A stretch of DNA of 64,000 bases from positions 1-64,000 of the forward strand of contig WEDG01004004.1 of NCBI GenBank assembly GCA_017591395.1. Direction: 5' to 3'. Positions 1 to 11,142 of this stretch are shown here, in pieces. The notes under the pieces were generated by a model that had not been told where the DNA came from, did not search any database, and worked only from the letters and a program-made list of their open reading frames with translations. This stretch comes from Schistocephalus solidus. Lineage: Eukaryota > Platyhelminthes > Cestoda > Diphyllobothriidea > Diphyllobothriidae. The position numbers were made by a program, and so were the translations under genes. Position 1 is the stretch's first letter, and the number at the start of each line of letters is the position of its first letter.

Positions 1-1375
1 GGATTTTCCACCTTTACTAAGCAAATTATTCTCAGTATTTCTCGAAAATGGTTTCTTCCCCGATTACTGGAAAACTTCTATTATAATACCAGTTTTTAAA
101 TCTGGTTCCCGCTCGGACATTCATAACTATCGCGGTGTTCATAAAACGCCCTCTCTTGCTAAACTCTTCGAAAAATTAATTGCAAAACAAATCACGGATT
201 TTTGCATAAGCAATAAAATTATCAACTTTTCCCCAACACGGCTTCTTACCGGACCGTTCTTGTGAAACCTGCCACATGTCTTTTCTAAATCTACTAACCT
301 CTCTTCGTAATGATCATCTATCTGTAGTAGTTATCTATTTTGATCTTAGTAAGGCATTCGATAAGGTGCCTCATAAACGACTTCTAGCTAAACTAGAAGC
401 TATAGGATTTCGTAGTCCCCTTACTGACTTTTATTAGATCATACCTAAATGATCGAAAACAAAAAGTTTTTAGTAGGGTCCTCATACTCAAGTGCTACCC
501 CGATTGTTAGCGGTGTCCTTCAGTACCGTATTAGGTCCTTTGTTGTTCTTACTGTATATAAATGATATTTTATCGATAGTTAAACATTCTCAATCTTTTT
601 TTTATGCTGATGATCACAAATGCGTGTATTCCTTCTCTAACTCTACAACCGAACGATGCCTAGAACAAATTCATTCAGACTTAGACGCTCTTTTCGGCCT
701 GGAGCTTCACATGGCTAATGGAGTTCTCACCTACTAAGTGTCGCTACATGAGTTTTGGGCCTGTAAGGCTGCCGCAACCTCTTATCTTTGAAGGTTGCCA
801 TATGATTGAATGTTCCTCCATCAAGGACTTGGGCTTAAGCTACACCAATAAATTAGATCTTTCGCCTCATGCCGATAGAATTACGGCCAAAGCTGCTCAG
901 ATTTGCGGATTTATTTCTTATAATCTCTACCTTCCTGAAATTAAATTAAGACTTTATCGTATGTTTATACTTCCCATTCTTGAATTTTGCTGTCCTTTCT
1001 TCGGTTTGATGAACGAATCTAGCCGTTCAAAAATTGAAAAATGTCCAAAGACATTTCACAAAAAAACTCCTATTTCCGACTCTTTCAACTACTTCTTACT
1101 CAACAAGATGCCAGCTAACAAAGCTAAAATTTCTTTGGGTGAGGAGACTTGAAGCAGGCTTTTGTCTCCTTTTTCGACTTAATAATAGTTCAACTCTCCC
1201 AAAGCTTTCTGTCATTACCCCCGTTAGTCTTCCTTATAACCTAAGAAATTCTGCACTAATTATACCTGCCCCTGCATCCTCCACGTGTAAACGCTCTCTC
1301 TTCTTTGCTTCTAGGTATAGTTTTCTTTGGAATAAATTGCCAATTGAAATTAGGTCTTAAACTAATCTATCTGTA
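1..1375 (+). mobile_element. Degenerate CR1/Jockey-like LINE, RT part
   Basis: This is a decayed reverse transcriptase of a non-LTR retrotransposon, cut by the window start. In shifting + frames I read an RT entry segment (IIPVFKSGSRSDIHNYR, about 85-140), the palm motif SKAFDKVPHKRLLAKLEAIGF-like at about 345-410, LGPLLFLLYINDI at about 530-575, the catalytic FADD-type box (YADD) near 605-615, and a thumb/connection stretch (LRLYRMFILPILEF) at 945-990. Open pieces run 492-737, 718-1152 and 1034-1360, so at least three frame changes and several stops break it. The C-terminal WNKLPIEIRS-type ending near 1330-1358 is usual for CR1/Jockey RTs. The clade is inferred from motif style. It cannot make an active enzyme. 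Confidence 0.85.
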
Positions 1376-2031
1376 TTTAAATGAAGACTTCCCATTTATC
1401 TTAACACTGATTCTATTAACCTTTTATTTTTCCTCATCTTTTTCCCAGTAGCTTTCCCCATGACTCGGAGAAAGGACCATCGGGAATTTGAGTAACCCTC
1501 TTGAAACTATAGTTACGCTACTCGAGACGCCCATGAACTATAATGTCTCCCTTATATCACCCGTCCTCCAAACGATGACGTCATTCGGACGTACAAATTC
1601 GGTGGTCCACAGTCTTAAATGCTGCGGTTTCTTTGGATACTAACCATCATCAGAATTCAATTCTGGATCCTATGATGCCGAGGACTTAAGTTCATTGACG
1701 CATTTTTCGTGAGATTCTGTTTCATACGCCTAAGTGATCAAGAACGAATCACCTCGACGTTTCATTATCTCATTCTGAAATGCTACTGCAGTATTACCCT
1801 ACTCTCACCACCTGACCATTTTTTTCCTAAGCAGTTTTTTTCTCCTACCTTCTATTCCGAAAATGAAGGCCTATTGAACTCTGCCTCCATTTTTCATGGT
1901 AGGAGTTTTTTTCACTGCCTATTTTTTTCTAGTTCACCATTAATTTTAAAACATTGCTAACTGTTGACATAGCAGGACAAGTTATGAATTTGTACATTTT
2001 ATCTGCACACTGTCATAACTTTATTTCGTTA
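1376..2031. other. No gene seen; probable LINE 3' flank
   Basis: AT-rich sequence between two convergent LINE fragments. Part may be 3' UTR of the fragment to the left. I see no recognisable motif or RNA gene. Confidence 0.4.
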
Positions 2032-2790
2032 CTAATGTTTGCTTAGACAGTACCTTCCCGGTGCTAACCAAATATAAATTCTAAATTCTAAATCCGTGTA
2101 AGAGGTACTGGATCCAGGAAGAGAAAATAGTCTTCGAGTAAAAACCCTCTGAAATTTTTCAATCTTTCTGTGATCAGAGGCGTTCAGAAGCCCAAAGACG
2201 GGACAGCGGTATTCTAGGATAGGAAGAACAAACATGCGGTACAGGTTTAACTTTATTTCCGGAAGGAAGAAATTATGTAATATAAAACAGCTTATCTGTG
2301 TAGTCTTTGCAGAAATTCGATCCAAATGAAGTGATACGGCTATCTTATTCGTGTAACTTAGATCTAAGTCTCTTAAGGTCGATCGTTCAAAAGTGTACGT
2401 TTTTGAAATACTAGGGGTCCAGCAAGCTTGACGGGGCCAAAACAGATGAAACTACTCTTGAATAGAGAAAATTTCATCAGCCAACTAGAGCTCCAACGTG
2501 CGAGCATAAGTAGATTAATGTTGATTTTATTAACGCAACTATTGGCCCTGTCTTTATAAAATGAGTAAATGCACTTGAGATTGTCAGCGTGAAATAAATT
2601 TTGTGTATTTTTGAGTAGAGTTGAAATTTCCTTTATATACAGAATGAAAAGAAGGGGGCCTAGGTCCTTGTCTTGAAAAACGCCACTCGTGATCGGCTGA
2701 GGCGTCGAATAGCTATTACCTACTAAAACCTTCTGACTGCGGTTAGGCAACTAGGAAACAAGGGAGTCAAGGGTAACTGCCAAGTGCGCC
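2032..2790 (-). mobile_element. Degenerate CR1/Jockey-like LINE RT, minus copy
   Basis: This is a second copy of the same RT family as the element at the window start, in opposite orientation. Reading the minus strand, 2750-2373 holds NRSQKVLVGNSYSTPQPI, LGPLLFILYI and the YADD-box region reading FHADNLKCIYSF, so the catalytic box is already altered. The stretch 2325-2032 holds LPEIKLNLYRMFVLPILEY and GLLNASDHRKIEKFQ, which match the connection segment of the first copy closely. The two parts are in different frames. The RT finger domain is missing, which fits 5' truncation. It is a dead fragment. Confidence 0.82.
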
Positions 2791-3849
2791 AGAACTATTG
2801 ATATTAGGAACGTCAGTAACAAAAGGGTGAGAGGGATATTTAAAGGTGTAGGAATAAAATTTTCCGGTATTGAATCACCAGAGGAGTTAAGACCGGGATA
2901 GGCCTGTTGGAAGTTAAAACGGAATGGCGGGAAGTTAGCATGAATATATAGAGTCTGGTGGGAGAGGGCACACAGCTATAAGAATTAAGTGCTGGAAAGT
3001 CAGGTCTTGTATATCGATTAACATTTTTAGGGTTATTTGCCTGTTGGAGAGGCTTGGTTGGTTTTGGAGAAGGCAGTATGCAATTACTTAGAACTGCACT
3101 ACCTTGCTTTTCGGTCTGGGTTGGATTTACGTCCTTCGGACAACCTGCCTTAAGTTATATAATTGGGAATATAAGATGACCCGTGGGGTAATGGGACGAG
3201 CTAGTTTGTGGAGGGTTACATAAGTTGTCTTTAAATTGAAATGATTGCGGATTTTGTATTTAAAGTACGCTATTTATGCGATGTGGCTCATGAAATTTCA
3301 TGGAGAGGCCTGGGTAATTGCGTTTAAGAGGGGAAGCTGTCATTCTAAGTGCGTTAGATGGATAAGACGGTATATATGCTTTAGACTGGGTTGCGTACAT
3401 TACAGGTGGGCTGAAAGCACCGGAAATTTCATTATTCGGTCGTGGGGGAAACGAAATAGAAGGTTGAGTGGAGGGGCTGACCGAACTGGACATCTGAGGA
3501 GATGAATTAACCGGTGCATTGAGGCTTGAGGAAATTCGATCAGACTTGTGAATATTAGATTGAGAAGTTGATGATAGGATGGACCTATTTATTCACTCCA
3601 TTGGTGTACAATCTTTACAAAGGAAGCATTTTGTCATTTCCAAATAGCTAGAAGTGTAACCTCGTTGGCCAAAGATTTAGTTCACCTCAATTGTTGAAAA
3701 CAATTTAACTAAGATAGGAGGATTCTTGCTACGCGAACAGAGGCATTTTGCTTCCACTATTTTGTAGTTGAAACCACCCGAGTACAAAAATTCCATAGCA
3801 ACGTCAAGTGGGCGTTTTGAATGAAAGCATTTTTGTAGGAGAAAATTAT
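2791..3849. other. No gene confidently seen
   Basis: Both strands are open for 77-86 codons around 3245-3505; the minus frame is rich in Pro and Ser. It might be ORF1 or 5' sequence of the minus-strand LINE to the left, but no gag-like zinc knuckle or esterase motif supports that. Confidence 0.3.
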
Positions 3850-4812
3850 GATTACGTTTCTGTCTGTCAAAAGCCTCGCAGAGCAGCCATTTATATAAAT
3901 GAGGAACAGAATGGGGCCTAAGACTGAACCCCGCTGAACACTACTTTCTACTGTTTCCCACTCGGATTCAGCGGTCCAAACAAGTACTTTTTGCAGTCTG
4001 CATGACAGGAACCTTTTGACCTATTTAAAGACGTTACTCTGGATACCACATTGCCAAATTTTATTGAACATTCCCTGATGGGGTACGCTATCAAACGACT
4101 TCTTGAAGTCGAAGAAAATGACATCAACTGGATGTCTTTGGTCTATAGATTTTTTCCATATTTCCTGCGAGTAAAGACCACTCGTAAGACATGAGTGACG
4201 AGAGCGAAAGCCATACTTGGCAGTTCATAATACGTTCGACTTCTCCAGATACTTCATTATATGTCTCTTAATAAGTTTTTCCATGACCTTGTACAAAATG
4301 CAGGTTTAACTAATGGGGCAGTAATTTTCAGACTCCAACTTGGACCTTCCTTTGTGTATCGAGGGGATAAGGGCAGTTTTCCGTTCCTGTGGTAGTTTAC
4401 CCTCTTCCGTGAGCTTTGGAATATCATCGAAACCGGCTCACACAGTACGTCGTCCAATTTTCGAAGTGCATGCGAAAGAATCCTATCTGGACCCGGTGAC
4501 TTTGCAGACTTCAAGTGGAGATATTCTGTTGTTATCAAGGTCAGCGAGAAGTTAAGATTATTTTATAATACAAACATTTCCGAATGTTGTATGTTGTATA
4601 TTGTTGTGGATGTCCTGATTAGGGGAGCGGAGGAGGATTTGTTTCATCAGTGAATACTGAAAGAAGCTAGAGAGGACTGAGGCTTTCGTTTGGGTCATCC
4701 ATTTCCAGTTATCCGTTTTGGGACCGCAGCGCTGGAATTGGGTCCCGATTTTTTGGTTATTACGTCTGTAACCGTATAGGATCTTAGGAGGCTCCAAAAA
4801 GTTCTGTTGCAT
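3850..4812 (-). mobile_element. Second type of non-LTR RT fragment, minus strand
   Basis: On the minus strand I read, in order, a pre-RT segment ending in TKASVLSSFFQYS (about 4812-4640), the RT entry motif LKSAKSPGPDRI (4520-4485), HYxxxKKG-like remnants to 4257, a palm motif reading FDFKKSFDSVPHQGMFNKI (about 4120-4060) and GSVLGPILFLIYIN (3945-3900). Several stops and frame changes separate them. The order matches a non-LTR pol read right to left. The wording differs from the two LINE fragments nearer the window start, so it is another family or subfamily. The fragment stops before the catalytic YADD box. Confidence 0.8.
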
Positions 4813-6454
4813 GGTTAGCTTATAGTTCCTTTGGAGTTGGCTTGCCTCACACTAACAGACACCCCAATGTCATTATAATTCCTGCAATTGTTCGACACTC
4901 CCCGTTATTCGAAACCGCTCCCACGTCCTATTTGTTCTTTTAAATGTGATCTGAAGTTCGCGGTGTATCCACAACTGACAATTGTTTGTTTTCTTTCGTT
5001 TTAGGGGACAATTAAGATTAACAATGCTTTTCATCCAACGAGCTGAACATTCTCCAGCATTTGTCCACAGTTCCGCGTAATGTGGTTGTTCACAGTATTT
5101 CTGAGATTTGCGTACACACGCTGGGAAAATCTCCCTTCTAGATTTTTGGTTCCGTTTGCTTTAGTGAGTCGGGCTGAGAGAAAATGGAAAACCCAAATAG
5201 CAGTACCACGTGGTTGCTAGCACTCATTGGCTATCGATCTTGTAACGCCAGCACATTATCCTCTTCTCTGGTGAGCACGGGGTAAAGACAATTGGAAAGT
5301 TGCCCTTCCCCAACTAGTGTCCCGAACGGTACATTCTGGAAGAGAAAGTTTTCGCCTGCCATCTAAAGCAAACGATGCCCGAATGTATCCGTTGGACCCG
5401 AAACATTCCGGGTTTCCAAGTCTCCAACGATAAAGACATCTTTTTTCAAGCAAATCATGGTAAGCTCCCTTAGGATAATGACATCGCATTCGACATTCTG
5501 TGAATGCCAGTGGCCTGGCGTACGTATTTTTAAGATTAAACGATAAAACTTCGATTTCTGCTGTCATCGCAAGTGGCTCTAAAATAATAAATTAATAAGT
5601 ACATTTTATTTTGCAAGCCCAGATGATCCTAACATCACAAACCGCTGTTATATTAGAGGTAACATAAACGGCGATTCCTCCTCAGCGGCTTCTCCTGTCT
5701 CTTCTAAAGAGTTGATAATCATGAAGGGAGGGAATATTTTTGAGAGCCCGTTTCTGTCAGGGCATTTATATCTGGTGTTTTTTTCATCAACAAACTTCCG
5801 GAGCGCACTCATTTTATTGAGGATGCTCTGGACATTTGATTACATGACCTTTATTGCCCGTCTTCTCGGCAAGGGCTAACTGTGATGCTATAAGGTGCCT
5901 GCCACAGAAAGGACTCCTTCATCACTATAATTTTCATTTCCCATATTTGGAGCCAATTTTCCCCTGTTCGGTTCTCCTCTTCAGTTTGTTCATCAGCTCC
6001 CCCATTTTGCATCCTCCTGCCACTTCGTAATCCGGCTGAAAAAAACACATCTCTATATGAATTTCCGAGAGTCAGTCTATGTTCTGTAAGACCTGAGGCC
6101 TGCACTTCATTTTCGAGAATGAATTTAAGAGGCCGTGGTGATCATAATTCATGAGAAGCATTCGATTTCCCTAGACAGAAGGCTTTGTACCTGGTAACGT
6201 ATTCTCCCTTTCGAAGGATGGTATTTGAATATGTTGAAGAAGTTGACTCTGGAGCCACTTTTATGAAGACATTTCGTTTGCGGTCCAGATGTTTGTTTGG
6301 TAACTAGACCATTTGATTCTTTAATGGAGCTTCGACATCAGGAGAAATTATATATTCTGGTGACTATGCTATCTGCGATAATGTTAACATTTTTATATGA
6401 CACACTGGCTTCGGTCTGTGAACCTTGACTGTTGCAATGTGCTGTACACAGAGC
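4813..6454. other. No recognisable gene
   Basis: A minus frame at 5567-5256 is open for 103 codons and has six cysteines, but matches no domain I know. The rest has only short open frames. Part may be upstream sequence of the minus-strand LINE to the left. Confidence 0.3.
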
Positions 6455-6540
6455 TGGCGCCTTCGGTAGCAGTCAAGCGGTAACCTCACTACTTGGCAAC
6501 CGCATGTGCGAGGTTCAATTTCCACTTGCCAGGCAAATTT
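6455..6540 (+). repeat. tRNA-like SINE fragment
   Basis: The segment has a box A-like stretch (GGTAGCAGTCAAGCGGTAA) and, about 45 bases on, a box B-like GAGGTTCAATTTCC, then a short non-tRNA tail. This order and spacing is that of a tRNA-derived SINE head. I cannot fold a clean acceptor stem, so I do not call a tRNA gene. Confidence 0.45.
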
Positions 6541-7225
6541 TTCATCCGGCCCTAAAATAAAAAAATGATAAATTTCAAAACGTGAAACTGTTAAGTTATG
6601 GGACGAAGTTTTCAGCCAGACCAACTGTCTTACTAAAATATCGAAACCACTCAGCCATTCGTAGATTGGAAAATGTTGTAGAGTTTCTGGCCAAAAGCGA
6701 TAAGGATGATATCGTTTGTTTTGGCCGCAGTTGTGCCGACAACTTATGAATACCAAGACAGGGCCGAATGGAATCCAATCCTTAAAAGTGAAAGTCTCTC
6801 AGTATGTGAAGTAAACCAAAATCTCCAAGAGAGTAAATTCGTCGGAAGCCAAAAATTTCGAACCAAATGCAAAGCACTCTGGATGTTACATAGTCCAAAC
6901 TACCTGGGTTATAGGCTTAGTACTTCGCTGAATCCTCAAGATTGAAATACGTGCTCCAAATTTATTTTGGAATCATTATGCATTGGGCTGCCAACGCTTT
7001 TTGTGATTTAGCAATGCAAGTGGAAAATTTGAAATAAAATCAGATAATATGCTCTATTTATTATAACAGTGAAGTTGATATGCATTGCACAGATTTTTCT
7101 ATTGTTGCCTCTTCAGTGGCTTGGGTCGATAGTTCATAAGTAGTTTTGGCACAAACTTTCAAACAAACGAGCTGTCTAAAGGGTGAAGTTTTCAAGCGTT
7201 TCTTTACGCAACATATTTTGGGGTA
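6541..7225. other. No gene seen
   Basis: Anonymous sequence. Short overlapping open frames on both strands have no recognisable motif. Confidence 0.3.
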
Positions 7226-7620
7226 GCTATTTTGTAGTGACACAACGCCATGCGCATATGGAACGCTGAACCTCTCACATCCGCATGCACGTGCGCACCA
7301 GTCGCTGTCTGGGCCCCGACAATCCTGGCTGTCCCCAAAAGCCAGTCCTTTTCAATTCTGACTCACACATGACCTGGCTGGGTGCCCTGTGACGACTGCA
7401 CTGTCTCACTCATATGGGACGTCAGGGCCACGGCAGCTGGACGTGTCATCGTCCTGCAGACAACTACTTTTCAACCCCTTCTGCGATAATTTCGTACAGA
7501 ATACCCTATTCTCCCATCTTGCGTCCCAAATCTTATCACTTCTCATATGGAACCGGGTCTGAAGTTCGTAGCGGCTATAGCGGTCTCCCCTAATAACTTA
7601 AGTTGTTGCAATAATTTAAA
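7226..7620 (+). repeat. Dispersed repeat R1, copy 1
   Basis: This stretch aligns by eye with 59116-59500 in the same orientation. Shared anchors include GAACCTCTC near 7270, GTGCGCACC/GTGCCCACC-type text, TGACGCATAA-type text, CCCTGNGACGACT, CAACCCCTT near 7480, GGAACCGGGTCTGAAG near 7547 and CCCTAATAA near 7588. Identity is patchy, as for an old repeat. No coding motif is visible. It sits about 350 bp upstream of the AGPAT start. Confidence 0.6.
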
Positions 7621-7973
7621 ACATACAACATGTATTTTCGTAAAAATTAAGCACAGAACGATGGTAAAAGATTCAAAATCCTACAGCTTCTATGGCTCAA
7701 TTAAAGTCACAGAAGCGTTACATAAATTGAAGATTTATCATGATGGTATCGCCGATATTAGCTAAATGTCCAAACAGGAGTTCAGCCGATTTTGTGCCGT
7801 TGCATGACGCATCTGAGAAGATTGTGGCACATCAGTGAGTTTAACTGTGTTCTCCTGTGCTTAATGGAATACGCTTCAGGGCACCACAACAGGAATTCGG
7901 TCAAAAATATGAAAGCATCAGGCGTGTTTTACTTAACTAACAATTGAGCGGAAAGGCCTGTTCCGCGGTTTTG
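7621..7973. other. Upstream region of the AGPAT gene
   Basis: The proposed AGPAT frame has a stop at 7938-7940, so coding cannot extend further left without splicing. A CTTAACTAAC stretch at 7930-7940, followed by AG at 7947-7948, could be a weak branch point and acceptor for an upstream exon or for a trans-spliced leader. Neither is proved. I see no TATA-type promoter. Confidence 0.3.
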
Positions 7974-10900
7974 ATGGTTGATCTGCGTCGGGAGTTCGAA
8001 TTTTTTCTTAAATGCCTGTCTTTGATGACGATATTTTTTTTCGGATCAATTTACTACTCAGTTAAGTTTGCAGTTATTGGTAGACATTATGATAACAGTT
8101 CGTAAGTTCACCACTCGACTCTTATTTCCTTCGCAGAAAAACGAGGCCCATGTGGGATCTGATGGCTGAGGCATTCGGACTTCGTACCGTAGTTCATGGC
8201 AGCGTTGACCATCTTAATGCACAGCCTCACGTTATCGTTTGCAATCATCAAAGTTTTTTGGATATACTTTGCATGTCCTACCTTCCTCATTCTGACCCTT
8301 TCCGTAGCCTTAATCCCCGTTTGGCCTAGGGTTTGCACCTTCGTTGCTAAACGATCGATTAGATTCTACGGTCCGTTTGGTTTACTAGTTTGGTTTTTAA
8401 AAGCCATACTTATTGATCGTAAAGACCGCATGGGCAGTATTGGTGAACTCCAAAGGGCTGCCGAAATCATTCGTGAAGAGCAGGTATTATCCTCTTCTTT
8501 CCTTCACGTTAGGTCTCTGTAATTATCTTTCCTGAGGGGACCCGAGGCAGCATGGGGGAAAAATTGCTTCCTTTTAAAAAGGGACCATTTCATATGGCAA
8601 TTTCTGCCCAAGTAATTATTTTTCATCATTTATTGGTTTTGTAGGTTCCTATACAACCCGTCGTCATTGAGCCATATTCCACATTCTATGACTTTAAACG
8701 AAGGATAGCTAGAAGTGGTAACTGCCGATTTGTGCCTTGCAATATTCTTGTTTTCCGCACATTAGGCGTGGTTTAACATGAATTCGTTGCATCATATACA
8801 TTAGGAGAGGGGTGCTCGCCTATTCTCAAAGTCTGTTGTCAAGCCTGCCGTCTATGTATATTTGCATCCTGAAGATAGTTTATCTATTCACACTAGTTTA
8901 CCCATTTAACTAAGTTGAAATTCAGATACCTCAATTCGAATTTTAGAGCTTTGTGGATATGCGAACTTTCCTTCCTTAAGTGGGAAAATTATGACGTAAA
9001 CGGTAGTCGATTACCGATTACTTTTATTGCCTGCCACTTTATTGGACAACGCTGCCCATTATCTCAGTAACTCGTTCCGGTCATGCCCGGTGATCGTTGA
9101 TATTTGGGCATTCCCTTCTTGAATGCTGTCAAGCCCAGCAACCTAACCAGGTCTGACTACCACACTGGGAATTTTTGATTCATCACCATGGCGGTGGCAC
9201 CAACATGGACAGGTGTTTGGAGAAATTATGTGACGGATGAACTTCTGGGATTGATGACAAAACCCTGTAATACGGTGACCTGTATTATCATTTTTGCCAC
9301 TTCGGGGTTTAAAAGGTAAGAAAAATTGCCTGTGAAACCTGTTGTACATGTTCAGTCAATGACTGTGGCAGCTGCTGTCTGAAGCATGTCGGATCACTCT
9401 GGATTGATCGAGGTCAAGCAGTCGCTTACAGGCCTGAAGTTAAGCACTCATCTTAATGTGGTCTCGTTCACACCCAACGTTAAATACGTAGAATGGAAGG
9501 TGGGCAAGTGGGATTTCCCAGGGGTGGGCACGGGGTCATTATCCTCGGCTGTCTTGACGGATTAGTGGTTGACCCACAAAGCAGAAGGCTCTGTGGTCAG
9601 TATATTAACCCTGTTTCGCCGTCAGCTGGTGGCTGTGCTGTGTGGTAGAGCTTCACATTGCAAAAACGTGACTCGAAAGCGTATGTTTTTCCGGAGGAAT
9701 AACTTGTTGACTACCCCATTCGTACTCCAGTCAGCAAATCTCGGGGGCCGCATTTTATGGATGTCTTTGTCCGTGTCCGTAACGTCATGCCTTTAAGACT
9801 ATGGCCGCTTTCATAGTTTATATGTGCTTTGTGCGAGTTTCACATAGGCATTCATTTCCTAGCACTGATGTACCAAGGTACTTGAGGTTTTTCACTGCTT
9901 TTAACCTGTTGGCGTCCAGGTATGGGGGAGATATTTTTTGCAGTGTGAAGTGACACTGCTTTATCCAACTGTACATTTTCATCATAATTCCTTTGGGTCC
10001 GCTGTCTGTGTAATCAGGGGCATTTTGCTTTCGGTCAAAGGAATAGTCTGATAACTGTTGTCTTTGGAATGGCAAATGTCTGAGACGGTTAGGTCTTATT
10101 TTGCCTGAACACCGTTGTAGTTTTGGTGTGCTATAGACAAGGCTGAGTCCATCGCAAGTTTCCGATCAGCCTTGACCAAACTCATTAATTCCGTGGCATA
10201 GCATAAGCCTTCACATCATTCTAAAGGGCAGAGTCAGATAATGGAACGAAGTCAAAATACGACAGTCAATTTTTGTTTAGAACACTACTGCTCTTCTGTT
10301 ATTTGTTGCGGGACGAAATTCGCTGTACCTTTTCTTGTTTATGCGTTCCTGGTGAGTAGAAGATTGTTCGGGAAAGTTTCCGTGCAGATCTACATAGTTC
10401 CTTCAGTTAAGTTGATAACAGTGTACTTGCGACAGCTCGTCGTTTCTTTAATCGAATAAAAACGTTTTTGCCCGGTCCTGTTAAACTGATTTAATACCTT
10501 GAACTTAATTAAACATTTCAAACCGCTCGCAAATAGCTTCAAAACTCTTCGTATAGGCTTCAGCCGACAGGAGAACGTAGTCTGCTCGAAAGTTCGTTTG
10601 ACCCAATTTTGAGAAACTCTGTGGCTTCGGTGGAAGTTAAACCTATGACACTAAGGGAAAGGCTCAGTACAGCCAACGTTCTAACACCCTAAGCTACGGG
10701 TCCCATTGGGAGACTTGAGTTGAGTCACGCTTTGGTCAAGTTCTTGTTTACTGCTCGATTTTTGGCAACAGGCAACGTCTTTCAGTCGTGAGAGCTCTGT
10801 GTGGACGTTTGCTATAAAAACCACACTGGACGCATCCGACGATTATGGACTGAGCACCTCAGAAGAGTATTTTTGTCAACACAATCATCTCTAAGTCAGT

Positions 10901-11142
10901 GTCGCAACAACGACCGTTTTCGTTATTGTCTCGGTGTATTTGTCGTGTTCCCTGTAACTGTTCCTTCTGGTCGTCTAAGGGAAGGTTTAATTCGTTTCTG
11001 CCTCTTAGGCGTCAGCCACGTGCATGTCCTCCCTCCAATCCCAACCACAGGTCTCACTGCAGCGGACGTCGATTCTGTCCTGGCAGATGTACACTCGAAG
11101 ATGGAGGCCTTAATGGCTGCCTGTGCCCGAAAGAACGAGTAA
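7974..11142 (+). CDS. 1-acyl-sn-glycerol-3-phosphate acyltransferase (AGPAT/LPAAT), six exons
   Basis: AGPAT acylates lysophosphatidic acid to phosphatidic acid in glycerolipid synthesis and is an ER membrane enzyme. Proposed exons are 7974-8101, 8137-8274, 8330-8483, 8513-8611, 8645-8717 and 11009-11142. All junctions are GT..AG, phases agree, and the sum is 241 codons plus TAA. Visible blocks: a hydrophobic N-terminus (MTIFFFGSIYYSVKF), catalytic NHQSFLD (8243-8263), GPFGL..ILIDRK (about 8371-8427), FPEGTR (8528-8545), LLPFKKGPFHMA (8561-8596), VPIQPVV (8645-8665) and, across the last junction, RSGVSHVHVLPPIPTTGLTAADV-like text that matches the family C-terminus. Animal AGPAT1/2 have about 280 residues; the shortage is the N-terminal anchor and about six residues near 8275. 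The ATG at 7974 is the first after an in-frame stop; ATG 8025 is an alternative. Exon 1 and the second junction are the weakest parts. Confidence 0.87.
8102..8644 (+). other. Cluster of four micro-introns in AGPAT
   Basis: Introns are inferred at 8102-8136 (35 nt), 8275-8329 (55 nt), 8484-8512 (29 nt) and 8612-8644 (33 nt). Each begins GT and ends AG, and each removal restores the conserved AGPAT reading frame. The 35-, 29- and 33-nt cases join family-conserved text without a gap. The 55-nt case removes about six residues too many and has a poor donor (GTCCTA), so the true boundary may differ or the sequence may carry an error. Confidence 0.75.
8718..11008 (+). other. Large last intron of AGPAT
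   Basis: The donor GTAACT follows AGA AGT G at 8711-8717, and the acceptor CTGCCTCTTAG ends at 11008. Joining the halves completes a Gly codon and gives uninterrupted AGPAT C-terminal sequence. Inside I see no other gene; open frames at 9143-9349, 9569-9796, 9818-10075 and 10241-10459 carry no motifs I know. Confidence 0.8.

Noticed and set aside
5256..5567. Small cysteine-rich secreted protein
   Set aside because: Six Cys in 103 codons, but no signal peptide, no known spacing and no splice context.
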